In this document: piece after piece, positions 18,865 to 28,840 of the stretch | Position numbering within the stretch: the first letter of the stretch is position 1 | Layout: each line of letters starts with the position of its first letter | Notes under the pieces: model-generated | Databases searched by the model: none | What the model was told of the DNA's origin: nothing | What the model saw: only the letters and a program-made list of their open reading frames with translations | Origin: Bacillus sp. KH172YL63 | GTDB lineage: Bacteria > Bacillota > Bacilli > Bacillales > Bacillaceae_B | DNA: 64,000 bases | Reading direction: 5' to 3' | NCBI RefSeq assembly: GCF_011398925.1 | Contig: NZ_AP022842.1 | Coordinates: forward strand, 2,902,001 to 2,966,000 | Position numbers and translations under genes: made by a program

Positions 18865-19233
18865 TTATTTAAGTGATTTGATCCAGTCTGCCATTGCATC
18901 AAGATTTTCTTCTTGTACTAGGCCAGCAGGCATGATGCCTCTACCATTTTTAATGGTTTCTTTGATTTCATCTTTTGATAATTTGGTACCTTTCAGAGCA
19001 GGACCAGCGCCACCTTCATAGTTACCACCATGACAAGATACGCAAGACTCCTTGTACTTCGCTTCAGGATCGAATTCCCCGCTTGAAGCTTCTTCGCCCT
19101 CTTTCATCTCACCATGTTTCTCTTCATTTGCTTTTTCCTCAGCATTGTTCAATCCTTCGATTGATAAGAAGAATACAAGGCCGATTCCAAGCGCCATGAT
19201 CAGAATGAATGGAATGATTGGATTACGGTTCAT
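18865..19233 (-). CDS. cccA: Membrane-anchored cytochrome c-550
   Basis: A 122-residue cytochrome c. An N-terminal membrane anchor (about residues 6-25) is followed by an acidic linker and a class I cytochrome c domain. Haem attachment is C64-V-S-C67-H68, and M101 (GRGIMPAG) is the likely sixth ligand. It would shuttle electrons to the terminal oxidase on the outer face of the membrane. AAAGGAGG precedes the ATG. It lies between trmK and the sigA region, as in B. subtilis. Confidence 0.93.
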   Translation of the reverse strand: MNRNPIIPFILIMALGIGLVFFLSIEGLNNAEEKANEEKHGEMKEGEEASSGEFDPEAKYKESCVSCHGGNYEGGAGPALKGTKLSKDEIKETIKNGRGIMPAGLVQEENLDAMADWIKSLK

Positions 19234-19415
19234 GATTTTTTACCTCCTTTATGTACAAAATCCAAAAAATAGTGCTTTTTTCAACACTTTATATTTTACT
19301 GTAAAAATCGACAAAGTAAAAGTCCTATCAATTAACTTTTCCATCTTTCTCAAAAATTAGACACATTTTTCTTATATTTCCCCTGATCACCCTGCATGCG
19401 TTTTCATTTTTTAAG

Positions 19416-19481
19416 GAAAAAAGAATAAATGAGCCCTATCCTTCCCAGGGGGACGACAGGGCCCATCATCATCATTTATTC
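19416..19481 (-). terminator. Terminator of the acyl-CoA dehydrogenase gene
   Basis: On the minus strand GAATAAATGA and TCATTTATTC enclose an inner GGGCCCT/AGGGCT stem, followed by a T run. It begins ten bases after the stop. Confidence 0.75.
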
Positions 19482-19490
19482 ACTTTATCC

Positions 19491-20633
19491 TTACTGACAG
19501 CCGATCAGTCTCGAAATGACCATTCTCTGGACTTCTGACGTCCCTTCACCGATCTCCAGGAGCTTTGCATCCCGCAGATAGCGCTCTACATGGTATTCCT
19601 TCATGTATCCATAACCGCCGTGGATCTGAATCGCTTCATCTGCCACCTCCATGCTGATTTCAGAAGCATACAGCTTACACATGGAAGCTTCTTTTGAAAA
19701 CGGCCTTCCTTGATCCTTCAGCCACGCTGCTTTGTGGACCATGTTCCGTGCCAGTTCAATTTTCATCGCCATATCGGCAAGCTTAAACTGAGTGACTTGG
19801 AATTGTGACAACGTTTTGCCAAACTGCTTTCTTTCTTTTGAATATTGAAGCGCTTTGTCAAATGCAGCCTGTGCAACTCCGACAGCCATCGCTCCGATTC
19901 CGATTCTTCCTCCGTCAAGTGTGACAAGGAACTGCTTGAATCCTTCCCCTTGCTTGCCTAACAGATTTTCTTTCGCCACTTCTACATCTTCCATGACCAA
20001 TTCGGTTGTATTCGAAGCATGCAGCCCCATCTTTTCATAATTATCGATCACCTTGAATCCGTCGGCACTGGTAGGGACGATGATTGCGCTGATCTCTTTT
20101 TGCCCGTTGTTCCTGCCCGTAATCGCAGTCATTGCAAGATGATTGGCGTAACTTGCGTTCGTTATATAGCACTTGCTTCCGTTAATGAGCCATGTATCCC
20201 CTTTATCCTCTGCAGTTGTCTGCGTTCCACCTGCATCAGAACCTGCATTGGGTTCAGTGAGCCCGAAAGCGCCGAACGACTCCCCTGTGCATATCGGTGT
20301 TAAATATTGCTGCTTTTGTTCTGGTGTCCCAAATAAATTAATCGGTGCCCCGCCAAGTGATATATGTGCAGAGTAGGTAATTCCCGTTGAAGCACAAGCA
20401 CGGCTGAGCTCTTCGGTTACGATCGCAAAGCTGACCGTGTCGGCACCGGCACCGCCATATTCTTCTGGAAAAGGAAGCCCCATCATCCCCAAATCTGAGA
20501 GCTTCTTGAAAATGTCTTTAGGAAATTCCTTGGTACGGTCACGATCCAGTGCACCAGGTGCCACTTCTTCATCGGCAAATTCCCTGATTGTCTTCTTAAT
20601 CATTGCTTGTTCCTGTGTCAAATCGAAATTCAT
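19491..20633 (-). CDS. Acyl-CoA dehydrogenase
   Basis: A 380-residue FAD-dependent acyl-CoA dehydrogenase. The three expected regions are the helical N-terminus (MNFDLTQEQAMIKKTIREFA), the central beta domain (AFGLTEPNAGSDAGG, about 122-136) and the C-terminal helices with YGYMKEYHVERYLRDAK. E363 in EIGEGTSEVQR is the likely catalytic base, as in short-chain enzymes. It introduces the alpha-beta double bond in fatty or branched-chain acyl-CoA oxidation; chain-length preference cannot be read with certainty. It is monocistronic, without other beta-oxidation genes, and is not at this place in B. subtilis as I recall. Confidence 0.9.
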   Translation of the reverse strand: MNFDLTQEQAMIKKTIREFADEEVAPGALDRDRTKEFPKDIFKKLSDLGMMGLPFPEEYGGAGADTVSFAIVTEELSRACASTGITYSAHISLGGAPINLFGTPEQKQQYLTPICTGESFGAFGLTEPNAGSDAGGTQTTAEDKGDTWLINGSKCYITNASYANHLAMTAITGRNNGQKEISAIIVPTSADGFKVIDNYEKMGLHASNTTELVMEDVEVAKENLLGKQGEGFKQFLVTLDGGRIGIGAMAVGVAQAAFDKALQYSKERKQFGKTLSQFQVTQFKLADMAMKIELARNMVHKAAWLKDQGRPFSKEASMCKLYASEISMEVADEAIQIHGGYGYMKEYHVERYLRDAKLLEIGEGTSEVQRMVISRLIGCQ

Positions 20634-20797
20634 TCATATCCCCCTTGTCTAACGTTGATGACTGAAAGCCACAGATCTCCCATCTGCCAAAGCGCTTTCA
20701 AGCATATCCAAACGACTCTATGAATACGCTCTCATTACTATTATAAAAGGGAATGGTTAATTTTCTCAACTTTAAAAAACTTTTAAATTTTCAGAAG

Positions 20798-21340
20798 TTA
20801 TAGCAGTATATAAATTATCATCATAATCATCCCTGCAGAACCTGACCAGGCAAAATAACTCATTCTCCACTTCATTCCTGCCAAGACCCATGCAATACAG
20901 TTTAGGAATAGTGTGGTATATAAGGCAGCAGTGCTTCCTTGAAACAGTTCCTCCGTTACCTCAATCGACGCGAGCATGGCGATGCATGCAGCGGAACAGT
21001 ATAATAGCAGCGGGGATAAACGTTTTTTAGAATAATAAATTCCCAAACCAGTTAATAATCCGACAAAACCTGTCAAAATCGCTGTTTGCAAAACGATTGA
21101 CAATTCAGTAAAATAAATGACAAATAACGAAATGGTTACAATGCTTATGGCAATAAGAATATCCCGAAAAGATACTCTCTTTGAACGGTTCGTTTTACTT
21201 TGGACTGACTCTCCGGTCCCTTCACCTGTATATAATGCGAGTAGATAATCACAGTATTGTTCCGGCAGCATTTTCGTTTGCTTCCAAGTTTGAATTTCCG
21301 AAATGATGATTTCTTTCTTGGATTGTTTCGTTTTATTCAC
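20798..21340 (-). CDS. Uncharacterised membrane protein
   Basis: A 180-residue protein of unknown function. Residues 1-55 are hydrophilic and contain KEIIISEIQTWKQTKMLPEQ, a segment reminiscent of the DUF2157-type N-terminus. Five to six short hydrophobic helices follow (about 60-80, 84-102, 110-124, 138-155, 160-178), ending almost at the last residue. It starts with GTG 21340, eight bases after AAGGTG. It is just downstream of rpoD, behind that gene's terminator, so it probably has its own promoter. Confidence 0.75.
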   Translation of the reverse strand: MNKTKQSKKEIIISEIQTWKQTKMLPEQYCDYLLALYTGEGTGESVQSKTNRSKRVSFRDILIAISIVTISLFVIYFTELSIVLQTAILTGFVGLLTGLGIYYSKKRLSPLLLYCSAACIAMLASIEVTEELFQGSTAALYTTLFLNCIAWVLAGMKWRMSYFAWSGSAGMIMMIIYILL

Positions 21341-21414
21341 AGTCGTTTCACCTTCATTCGTTCGATCCTATAGCTACTTTCGTCAGCAGACGAGGAAAAT
21401 CCTTTAATTCGGAC

Positions 21415-21449
21415 AAAAAAAACCGCCCCTATCTACAATAGAGGCAGCA
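21415..21449 (-). terminator. Terminator of the rpoD operon
   Basis: GCCTCTAT and ATAGGGGC form an 8-bp stem with one wobble pair on the minus strand, followed by eight T, ten bases after the rpoD stop. Confidence 0.88.
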
Positions 21450-21459
21450 AAAGAATGGC

Positions 21460-22590
21460 CTATTCTAAAAAGTCTTTCAGACGTTTGCTTCTGCTTGGAT
21501 GGCGCAATTTGCGTAAAGCCTTGGCTTCGATCTGACGGATCCGTTCACGTGTGACACCGAAGACTTTACCTACTTCTTCAAGTGTACGAGTTCTGCCGTC
21601 ATCCAGTCCAAAACGGAGGCGCAGCACATTTTCTTCACGGTCGGTAAGCGTGTCGAGGACATCTTCCAGCTGTTCTTTTAACAGCTCATATGCAGCATGC
21701 TCAGAAGGAGACTGGGCTTCGGCATCCTCAATGAAGTCACCAAGGTGAGAATCATCCTCTTCACCGATAGGCGTTTCCAGAGATACAGGCTCCTGGGCGA
21801 TCTTCAGGATTTCTCTGACCTTTTCAGGTGTAAGGTCCATTTCTTCAGCAATCTCTTCAGGTGCCGGTTCACGGCCAAGATCTTGAAGCAACTGTCTTTG
21901 GACACGGATCAGTTTGTTGATCGTCTCTACCATATGAACCGGAATACGGATGGTTCTTGCCTGGTCGGCAATCGCACGGGTGATCGCTTGGCGGATCCAC
22001 CATGTAGCGTACGTACTGAACTTGTATCCTTTACGGTAATCGAATTTCTCCACGGCTTTGATCAGACCCATGTTACCTTCCTGGATAAGATCAAGGAAAA
22101 GCATCCCACGGCCAACATACCGTTTCGCGATACTGACAACAAGTCGAAGGTTCGCTTCGGCAAGGCGGCGCTTCGCTTCTTCATCACCATCTTCAATTCT
22201 CTTGGCAAGGTTGATTTCTTCTTCAGCGGATAACAGATCCACCCGACCGATTTCTTTTAAATACATACGGACCGGATCATTTATTTTAACCCCTGGAGGA
22301 ACGCTTAGGTCGTTAAGGTTGAATTCTTCTCCCTCTTCTTTTTCTAACTCCTGGGCACCTGGATCATCGTCTTCTTCACTTTCATTGATGATTTCGACAC
22401 TTTGTTCACCTAAGTGCTCGTAGAATTCATCCATCTGATCCGAATCCAATTCAAAACCGGATAACTTATCGGCAATGTCTTCGTAAGTGAGGACTCCTCT
22501 TTTCTTACCTTGATTCACTAAAAATTCTTTCACCTGATCAACTGTCAATTCTGACGCTATTTGTTTGGAACGCGCTGACTTTTCAGCCAT
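21460..22590 (-). CDS. rpoD: RNA polymerase primary sigma factor SigA
   Basis: A 376-residue housekeeping sigma factor. Region 1.1 (about 1-85) and a short acidic spacer precede region 1.2 ([10 protein letters not shown]). Region 2 holds the -10 recognition helix ([15 protein letters not shown]), region 3 follows, and region 4.2 is the helix-turn-helix ([20 protein letters not shown]). The length matches Bacillus SigA; the large E. coli insertion is absent. ATG 22590 follows GGAGGGG. It is the last gene of the dnaG-rpoD macromolecular synthesis operon, 32 bases downstream of dnaG. Confidence 0.98.
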   Translation of the reverse strand: MAEKSARSKQIASELTVDQVKEFLVNQGKKRGVLTYEDIADKLSGFELDSDQMDEFYEHLGEQSVEIINESEEDDDPGAQELEKEEGEEFNLNDLSVPPGVKINDPVRMYLKEIGRVDLLSAEEEINLAKRIEDGDEEAKRRLAEANLRLVVSIAKRYVGRGMLFLDLIQEGNMGLIKAVEKFDYRKGYKFSTYATWWIRQAITRAIADQARTIRIPVHMVETINKLIRVQRQLLQDLGREPAPEEIAEEMDLTPEKVREILKIAQEPVSLETPIGEEDDSHLGDFIEDAEAQSPSEHAAYELLKEQLEDVLDTLTDREENVLRLRFGLDDGRTRTLEEVGKVFGVTRERIRQIEAKALRKLRHPSRSKRLKDFLE

Positions 22591-22622
22591 ATGTTCCCCT
22601 CCTTCCAACTTCCTTACAAACT

Positions 22623-24434
22623 TTATAGAGACTTACGTAACTGTAAGATTTCCATTGCAATTTGTGCTTCTTTTCGGTAATCATTCAGTCTTTCCGCTTC
22701 TTTTCTTTCCACTTCTTTTTCCTTTATTCTCAACATCTTTTGATGTTTTAACACCTGGTTCACATAATCTGCCAGTTCTTGTTCCGAACTTTCCTCGCTT
22801 ATTGACATCATTTCAATGTCTGTGACGATCCTTCGCAGCTTTTCATCAGGAAGATACCCGATGAAGGTACTGGCATTTGGAGGCAGACCCTCTTCATAAT
22901 ATCCCAATAAATAAGTAATAATTGCCTGATGCTCATCAATATTAAGGTTCGTGCCTGCAAGCCATTCCTGAATCTTATAAGCGATGTTCGGGTCTTTTAG
23001 CATGTATGCGATCAGCCTTCGCTCCGCGGTTTGATAGGCGGGCAATAATCGTGACTGATTCGGACGCTTGAAGTCTCCTTGCATACCGACCTGTTTAGGA
23101 GGTTTTGACGTCCGTCTTTCAGGCCCTGCCATTTCAGACATCTGCTGCTGAAGAGCATCTAACGATAAATCGAACTCATCGGCTAAATGCCTTAAATAAT
23201 AATCCTTTTCGACCGCTTTACTTAATTGAGTAATTTCCTTTAGTATGTCTTCTATATACTTCAGGCGATCTCCTTCATCATTTAGGTTTTTATTTAGCTT
23301 ATAGTACCGGAGCTTAAACGCCATGAGCGTCAAGCTTGCCCCTATTACATCCTGCTGAAACTTGGCTGCACCATATTTCTTAATGTAGTCATCAGGGTCC
23401 AATTTTTCCGGGACTGTGGCAACACGTATATTCATCTGATGCTGGTGAAGTAGTCTCCCGGCACGGAAGGCAGCCTCCACTCCGGCAGAATCACCATCGT
23501 AACAAATGATGACCGTGTCCGTTAAGCGTTTCAGAAGTCCGATCTGCTGCTCAGTCAAGGAAGTACCCATGGTCGCGATTCCGTTTTCCACTCCAGCTTC
23601 ACTGGCTGAAATCACATCGGCAAATCCTTCGAATAATACCGCCTGCTGTTTCCTTCTGATCATCGCCCTTGCACCATGGTAATGATAAAGGATACTGCTT
23701 TTATTGAAAATCTTTGTTTCCGGACTGTTTAAGTATTTTGGTTCATCATCAGGTTCTATGCTTCTGCCTGAGAAGGCAACCGTGTTTCCTTTCGTATCGA
23801 CGATCGGGAACATGATCCTTCCCCGGAACCGGTCCAGGAACGAATCATCACGTTCCCTTCTGACGAGCAAACCGGCCTCTTCCATCAACTCAAGGGAGTA
23901 CCCTCTTTTCTGAAGGAATTTCACAGTGAAATCCCAGCTTGGAAGTGACCATCCTATCTGGAACTTCTCTATGCTTTCTGTTGTGAAGCCCCTGGACAGT
24001 AAATACTCCAAGGCTTCCTGGCCTTCCTTTGTATTTAGGAGAAGATGATGGTAAAATTTACTTAATAGCCCGTGGGCTTCCATCATTTGCTTTTCATCCT
24101 TCTGAGATGGAAGGTCCTGTTCAGACGAAGGAGCCTGGATGGATATTTCTTCTCCCACTCTTGCACCGAGTTTCTGAGCCGCTTCCTGGAAGCTTAACCC
24201 GTCGATATCCATCAGGAAGGTATAGGCGTTCCCTCCAGCTCCACAACCGAAGCAGTGAAAAATTTGCTTGTCAGGTGAAACAGAAAAAGATGGCGTGCTC
24301 TCACCATGGAACGGACATAAACCGAAATAATTCCGTCCCTGCTTTTTCAGCTGTACGTAATCACCTACAACATCTACAATATCGGTCGATGTTAATATTT
24401 TATTTAACGTCTCTTCAGGGATTCTTTCAGACAT
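22623..24434 (-). CDS. dnaG: DNA primase
   Basis: A 603-residue primase that makes RNA primers at the replication fork. The N-terminal zinc-binding domain has C40, H43, C61 and C64 (CPFH and CFGC). The TOPRIM catalytic core follows ([16 protein letters not shown] with E and the D-x-D of YDGDSAG), and the C-terminal part would bind DnaB helicase. AGGTGAT precedes ATG 24434. It is cotranscribed with rpoD. Confidence 0.97.
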   Translation of the reverse strand: MSERIPEETLNKILTSTDIVDVVGDYVQLKKQGRNYFGLCPFHGESTPSFSVSPDKQIFHCFGCGAGGNAYTFLMDIDGLSFQEAAQKLGARVGEEISIQAPSSEQDLPSQKDEKQMMEAHGLLSKFYHHLLLNTKEGQEALEYLLSRGFTTESIEKFQIGWSLPSWDFTVKFLQKRGYSLELMEEAGLLVRRERDDSFLDRFRGRIMFPIVDTKGNTVAFSGRSIEPDDEPKYLNSPETKIFNKSSILYHYHGARAMIRRKQQAVLFEGFADVISASEAGVENGIATMGTSLTEQQIGLLKRLTDTVIICYDGDSAGVEAAFRAGRLLHQHQMNIRVATVPEKLDPDDYIKKYGAAKFQQDVIGASLTLMAFKLRYYKLNKNLNDEGDRLKYIEDILKEITQLSKAVEKDYYLRHLADEFDLSLDALQQQMSEMAGPERRTSKPPKQVGMQGDFKRPNQSRLLPAYQTAERRLIAYMLKDPNIAYKIQEWLAGTNLNIDEHQAIITYLLGYYEEGLPPNASTFIGYLPDEKLRRIVTDIEMMSISEESSEQELADYVNQVLKHQKMLRIKEKEVERKEAERLNDYRKEAQIAMEILQLRKSL

Positions 24435-24478
24435 GATCTATCACCTGTTTTTATTTACCCTCTTAATCCATTCTGTAC

Positions 24479-24946
24479 TTATTCAAATTCTCCTGCCATT
24501 TCCGACAAGATCTTTTCAAAAGCAGTACAAAAGGTTTCTCTGTCTTCTTTTGTAAATGGCTTGGGACCTTTTCCGTAGTTCCCTTTCCGCCGTTCTTTCG
24601 CAGCCACATATCGATAATCGAGTGCCGTCACAATGCTCTCTTCCCTGTAGACATTTCCCCTTGGAGAGATCGCATAAACTTTTTTCGGCAATACCAGGCT
24701 GGCAAGCCCGATATCCTGCGTCACAAGAACATCACCCCTCTTGATATGATTCATGATGTAAAGATCGGCAGCTTCCTTCTCGCTATCGACATACACCCAC
24801 GTGCCTTGATCAGGTGTATTCTTTCTGTGGGCATTGGATGCAACGAAAACAATTCCCAATCCATACGCACGTGTGATCCCGATGATTTCCTGTTTAACAG
24901 GGCAGGCATCTGCATCAACGTATACGGTAGACTTATGTTCGCTCAT
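24479..24946 (-). CDS. yqxD: YaiI/YqxD family DUF188 protein
   Basis: A 155-residue DUF188 protein. The family's conserved acidic N-terminus is VYVDADACPVK (about 8-18), with TQDIGLASLVLPK further on. The fold resembles PIN-like nucleases, but the function is unproven. The start ATG 24946 has only a distant GGAGTG. It precedes dnaG by 44 bases in the B. subtilis order ccpN-yqfL-yqxD-dnaG-sigA. Confidence 0.88.
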   Translation of the reverse strand: MSEHKSTVYVDADACPVKQEIIGITRAYGLGIVFVASNAHRKNTPDQGTWVYVDSEKEAADLYIMNHIKRGDVLVTQDIGLASLVLPKKVYAISPRGNVYREESIVTALDYRYVAAKERRKGNYGKGPKPFTKEDRETFCTAFEKILSEMAGEFE

Positions 24947-25041
24947 ACTAACTATTCTACATCACTCCGTATTTTCCTTCTCCCATTGAGAACTTTCCTA
25001 GAGAATTGATTAAAATTGTCGAATTTTAAATTAGATTGGGC

Positions 25042-25070
25042 TTGACATATCACAATAATTAGTTTATTCC
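25042..25070 (+). promoter_or_regulatory. Orphan plus-strand sigma-A-like promoter
   Basis: TTGACA and TATTCC are separated by 17 bp. It points away from yqxD into a gene-free AT-rich stretch that ends at the hairpin 25199-25244. No protein gene lies between them. Confidence 0.4.
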
Positions 25071-25196
25071 TTAAGAGTTTACTCTAAACCTATTTTAAAT
25101 ATTTTTATCACAATTTTTTATTATAGTATAAAGGGACAAGTTTTACCACTATAAAAACTTATTCCCCCCAATGATTTTGTCAAGACATTCAAATCG

Positions 25197-25244
25197 TCAA
25201 AAAAGAATGATTCTCCCGTGTCTATGCGGAGAATCATTCTTTTT
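25197..25244. terminator. Terminator of ccpN-yqfL (bidirectional hairpin)
   Basis: AAAAAGAATGATTCTCC pairs perfectly with GGAGAATCATTCTTTTT around an 11-base loop. It lies 17 bases past the yqfL stop and has T runs on both strands. Confidence 0.93.
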
Positions 25245-25261
25245 GTTGGGCGAGAGTTGTA

Positions 25262-26071
25262 TCAATCGTTTGACTTGTTATAAATGTTCGTAATGACATT
25301 CGCCGTCTCTTCAACAGCTTTATTCGTTACATCAATGACATGGCATCCGATGCGATCGGTGATTTTCTCGAAATACTCGAGTTCATCCTCGATACGTTTG
25401 ATGTTTGCGTAGCTCGCCTGATCATTTAAGCCTAGAGACTTTAATCTTTCACGGCGGATCGTGTTTAATTTTTCAGGACTGATCTTCAACCCGAAGCATT
25501 TCTTTGGTGAAACGAGGAATAATTCCTCCGGAGGATCGACCTCCGGTACAAGGGGCACATTCGCCACCTTGATTCGCTTAAGGGCAAGATATTGGGATAA
25601 TGGGGTTTTCGATGTCCTTGAAACCCCCACCAATACGATGTCCGCTCTTAAAATCCCGCGGGGGTCACGTCCGTCATCATATTTAACGGCAAATTCAATC
25701 GCTTCGACCTTCTTGAAATAATCATCATCAAGCTTTCTTACCGTGCCCGGTTCAAAAAGGGGCTGCTTTTGGTAAGAAGATTGATATCTATCCATTAATG
25801 GACCGATGATATCAAATGCATAAAGTTCTTCTTTATCCGCCTGCTCCTTAATGTACGCACGCATTTCCGGTTTCACAAGGGTATAAACGATCAACCCCTG
25901 GTTCAATTTAGCCAATGAAATCACTTCATCAATATGTTCCAAGTCTTCCACATACGGAAAGCGTTTTATGACCGTATTCGAACCATGAAATTGGCTGATC
26001 GCCGCTTTTGTGACTAGCTCGGCAGTCTCTCCCACCGAGTCGGATACTACATAGATGATCGGTTCTTTCAC
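25262..26071 (-). CDS. yqfL: PEP synthetase/PPDK regulatory kinase-phosphorylase family protein
   Basis: A 269-residue DUF299 protein. The P-loop GVSRTSKT is at residues 149-156. Family members are bifunctional: ADP-dependent threonine kinase and Pi-dependent pyrophosphorylase acting on pyruvate phosphate dikinase or PEP synthetase. In B. subtilis, YqfL is needed for CcpN-dependent control of gluconeogenic genes, which fits its place 16 bases after ccpN. It starts at GTG 26071 behind AGAAGGTGG. No ppdK gene is in the window. Confidence 0.93.
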   Translation of the reverse strand: MKEPIIYVVSDSVGETAELVTKAAISQFHGSNTVIKRFPYVEDLEHIDEVISLAKLNQGLIVYTLVKPEMRAYIKEQADKEELYAFDIIGPLMDRYQSSYQKQPLFEPGTVRKLDDDYFKKVEAIEFAVKYDDGRDPRGILRADIVLVGVSRTSKTPLSQYLALKRIKVANVPLVPEVDPPEELFLVSPKKCFGLKISPEKLNTIRRERLKSLGLNDQASYANIKRIEDELEYFEKITDRIGCHVIDVTNKAVEETANVITNIYNKSND

Positions 26072-26087
26072 GATCGTTCACCACCTT

Positions 26088-26720
26088 CTAATATTCATCT
26101 GCCAATGCTACAAATGCTTTTGTAATATTCGTTTTCGTAATTCTGCCGATGACCTCAAGATCACCTTTTTCCGTTTTCTTGATAACCGGAACTGAATCGA
26201 TTTGTTTATGGATCAGATCCTTCGCTACCGCGATCAACGGATCCTCTCTCTCACATACCGTAATATTAGGCATTCTCGTCATAATAATATTCACCGGCAG
26301 CGTACTGAGTTCCTGCTTTCCGATACTGGCCCTTAAAAGATCCTTCCGGGAAAGCACTCCCACCAGGTATGTATTGGCGTCCACAACAAACAGCGTCCCT
26401 ACATCTTCAAGGAACATCGTCACGATGGCATCATACACAGATACGTTTTCATTCACGACCACAGGAATCGACTGATAATCCTTGACGAATATCTTATTCA
26501 AGTTTTCAGTCAGTAATTGGGTCCCGGTTTTCCCTGTGTAGAAGTACCCCACTCTCGGACGGGCATCCAAATATCCCGCCATGGTCAAGATCGCCAGGTC
26601 AGGTCTTAAAGTCGCTCTCGTTAAGTTTAATTGATCCGCGATTTGTTCTCCAGTAATAGGTCCGTTGTCTTTCACAATTTGCAAGATATGCTCTTGGCGT
26701 TTATTAAGTTCGATTGTCAT
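26088..26720 (-). CDS. ccpN: Repressor of gluconeogenic genes CcpN
   Basis: A 210-residue regulator with an N-terminal DeoR-like helix-turn-helix (about 1-60; QEHILQIVKDNGPITGEQIA) and two CBS domains (about 80-135 and 150-208) that bind adenine nucleotides. CcpN represses gapB and pckA during glycolytic growth in B. subtilis. AGGTGGTGA precedes ATG 26720. It is the first gene of an operon with yqfL. Confidence 0.95.
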   Translation of the reverse strand: MTIELNKRQEHILQIVKDNGPITGEQIADQLNLTRATLRPDLAILTMAGYLDARPRVGYFYTGKTGTQLLTENLNKIFVKDYQSIPVVVNENVSVYDAIVTMFLEDVGTLFVVDANTYLVGVLSRKDLLRASIGKQELSTLPVNIIMTRMPNITVCEREDPLIAVAKDLIHKQIDSVPVIKKTEKGDLEVIGRITKTNITKAFVALADEY

Positions 26721-26901
26721 TCACCACCTGACGGACTAATGATTTATGTTATACTTTATATGAAATATTATATACTATTTGATGAAAATGAAAAGAGCAT
26801 ATTATCATTCTAATCTGACAACACTATAATGACATTTCACTTATCAAAGAGTAGCTTTTTTTAAAGAAAACATCAAATTTATTTTTACACATGATCAGCA
26901 G

Positions 26902-26930
26902 TTGTTTTTCTCGCACCGTCGTGATAAAAT
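26902..26930 (+). promoter_or_regulatory. Candidate promoter of glyS
   Basis: TTGTTT and TAAAAT with a 17-bp spacer lie just upstream of the T-box leader. The -35 is weak, but the position is right. Confidence 0.5.
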
Positions 26931-26936
26931 GTCTTC

Positions 26937-27140
26937 ATCTTATATTCAGCTTTGATGGATCAATAAGTATCTGCATATGTAGCGACTGGGGACGGTGAAA
27001 GCCCAGAAAGCAGGGAAACGGCAATCCGGAGCGATGATTTTTTCTAAAAGTGGGTGTGCCATCACGCATGCCAACTAGGGTGGAACCGCGAGTATCAAGC
27101 TCGTCCCTAGGCTTCAACAGCCTAAGGACGAGCTTTTTTA
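26937..27140 (+). promoter_or_regulatory. Glycine T-box riboswitch with terminator
   Basis: A T-box leader that should sense uncharged tRNA-Gly. The highly conserved T-box AGGGTGGAACCGCG is at 27077-27090. The Stem I distal loop is recognisable as GGACGGTGAAAGCCC near 26989-27003. A GGC glycine specifier sits at 27020-27022 in AACGGCAAT. The terminator is AAGCTCGTCCCTAGGC with GCCTAAGGACGAGCTT (27097-27134), followed by six T; the T-box can pair with its 5' arm (CGTCCCTA) to form the antiterminator. It is short, without a long Stem II, like the B. subtilis glyQS leader. Confidence 0.95.
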
Positions 27141-27170
27141 TTTACATAAATATAAAAAGGAGTGACTGAT

Positions 27171-28544
27171 ATGTCAATGGAAAAGGTAGTAAACTTAGCA
27201 AAACACCGTGGATTTGTCTTCCCGGGTTCAGAAATCTACGGAGGACTGGCAAACACTTGGGATTACGGCCCATTAGGTGTCGAACTGAAAAACAACATCA
27301 AGAAAGCCTGGTGGAAGAAATTCGTCCAGGAATCACCGTATAACGTAGGTCTTGACGCGAGCATCCTGATGAATCCACAAACGTGGGTGGCTTCTGGTCA
27401 CGTTGGAAACTTCAACGATCCGATGATCGACTGTAAGCAATGTAAAACACGTCACCGTGCTGACAAAATCATTGAAAATGCCCTTGAAGAAAAAGGAATC
27501 GAAATGATCGTCGACGGCCTTTCATTCGAAAAAATGGAAGAAATCATCAATGAGCACAGCATCGCGTGCCCTGACTGCGGCAGCCAGGATTTCACAGACA
27601 TCCGTCAATTCGATTTAATGTTCAAAACCCACCAGGGTGTAACAGAATCTTCAACGAACGAAATTTATCTGCGTCCAGAGACGGCTCAAGGGATTTTTGT
27701 TAACTTCAAAAACGTCCAACGTTCAATGCGCAAGAAAATGCCGTTCGGTATCGCTCAAATCGGAAAAAGCTTCCGTAATGAAATCACGCCTGGTAACTTC
27801 ACGTTCAGAACACGTGAATTCGAACAAATGGAACTTGAATTCTTCTGCAAACCTGGAGAAGACCTTGAGTGGTTCTCTTACTGGCGTGAATTCTGTAAAA
27901 ACTGGTTACTCACACTCGGCATGAGCGAAGACAACATGCGCCTCCGCGACCATGATGAAGATGAACTATCACACTACAGTAACGCAACAACAGATATTGA
28001 ATACAAATTCCCGTTTGGCTGGGGCGAACTTTGGGGCGTAGCCGACCGCACAGACTTTGACCTGAAACGTCATATGGAGCATTCAAATGAGGACTTCCAT
28101 TACATGGACCCGCAGACGAATGAAAAATATGTGCCGTACTGCATCGAGCCTTCCCTTGGAGCTGACCGTGTCACACTTGCATTCTTATGTGACGCATTCG
28201 AAGAAGAAGAGCTTGAAAATGACTCACGCACAGTGCTTCGCTTCCATCCGGCACTAGCACCATTCAAAGCGGCAGTCCTTCCGCTTTCGAAAAAGCTATC
28301 TGATGAAGCGTTCAAAGTGTATGAAGAGCTTTCACAAGACCTGATGATCGACTTCGACGAAACGGCATCAATCGGTAAACGTTACCGCCGTCAAGACGAA
28401 ATCGGTACACCATTCTGTATCACATTTGACTTTGACTCCATGGAAGACCGCCAAGTAACGGTCCGCCACCGCGACACAATGGAACAAGTCAGAATGCCGA
28501 TCAGCGAAGTAAAATCCTTCTTACAGGAAAAAATTAAATTTTAA
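27171..28544 (+). CDS. glyS: Glycyl-tRNA synthetase, single-chain alpha2 type
   Basis: A 457-residue class II synthetase of the archaeal/eukaryotic-like dimeric type, not the bacterial alpha2beta2 GlyQ/GlyS. It has the expected [20 protein letters not shown] zinc-ribbon-like segment, CPDCGSQDF, motif 2 with [20 protein letters not shown] (20 residues), and an anticodon-binding C-terminal domain. It charges tRNA-Gly. ATG 27171 is eight bases after AAAAGGAG. The T-box upstream should induce it when glycine is short. It is on the plus strand while both flanking blocks are on the minus strand, at the place where B. subtilis carries glyQ-glyS. Confidence 0.96.
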   Translation: MSMEKVVNLAKHRGFVFPGSEIYGGLANTWDYGPLGVELKNNIKKAWWKKFVQESPYNVGLDASILMNPQTWVASGHVGNFNDPMIDCKQCKTRHRADKIIENALEEKGIEMIVDGLSFEKMEEIINEHSIACPDCGSQDFTDIRQFDLMFKTHQGVTESSTNEIYLRPETAQGIFVNFKNVQRSMRKKMPFGIAQIGKSFRNEITPGNFTFRTREFEQMELEFFCKPGEDLEWFSYWREFCKNWLLTLGMSEDNMRLRDHDEDELSHYSNATTDIEYKFPFGWGELWGVADRTDFDLKRHMEHSNEDFHYMDPQTNEKYVPYCIEPSLGADRVTLAFLCDAFEEEELENDSRTVLRFHPALAPFKAAVLPLSKKLSDEAFKVYEELSQDLMIDFDETASIGKRYRRQDEIGTPFCITFDFDSMEDRQVTVRHRDTMEQVRMPISEVKSFLQEKIKF

Positions 28545-28576
28545 TAAGGTCCGTGATTAAAACTGACCTGTTTGGA

Positions 28577-28613
28577 AATCCCTGAAGGTGTTGTCTGCCT
28601 TTTGGGGTTTTTT
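28577..28613 (+). terminator. Possible terminator of glyS
   Basis: An imperfect hairpin (ATCCCTGAAGG with CCTTTTGGGGT) is followed by a run of T, 35 bases after the stop codon. Confidence 0.5.
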
Positions 28614-28840
28614 TCGTTTGGATGTGGGATTGTGTTTTGAGGCCTGTGCTGTGGATGTGGGATGGATTGGCGATATGGGGGATAGACTCGAATTGACAGC
28701 TTTTCATGCTGGGTTTGGCTGTGATGGGTTGGTTTTTTATTAATGGAGCGGAGGTTTTTTCATTATTTCATTCGTTTTAGCTTTGGAGATGTTTATTTGC
28801 CATATTTGAAGGGACTGTGAGCAGGGTGGAGCATGGGTTT
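28614..28840. other. G/T-rich intergenic stretch after glyS
   Basis: About 225 bases with strong G and T bias on the plus strand; GTGGATGTGGGAT-like words recur near 28618 and 28650. No gene, promoter or hairpin is evident. Confidence 0.5.
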
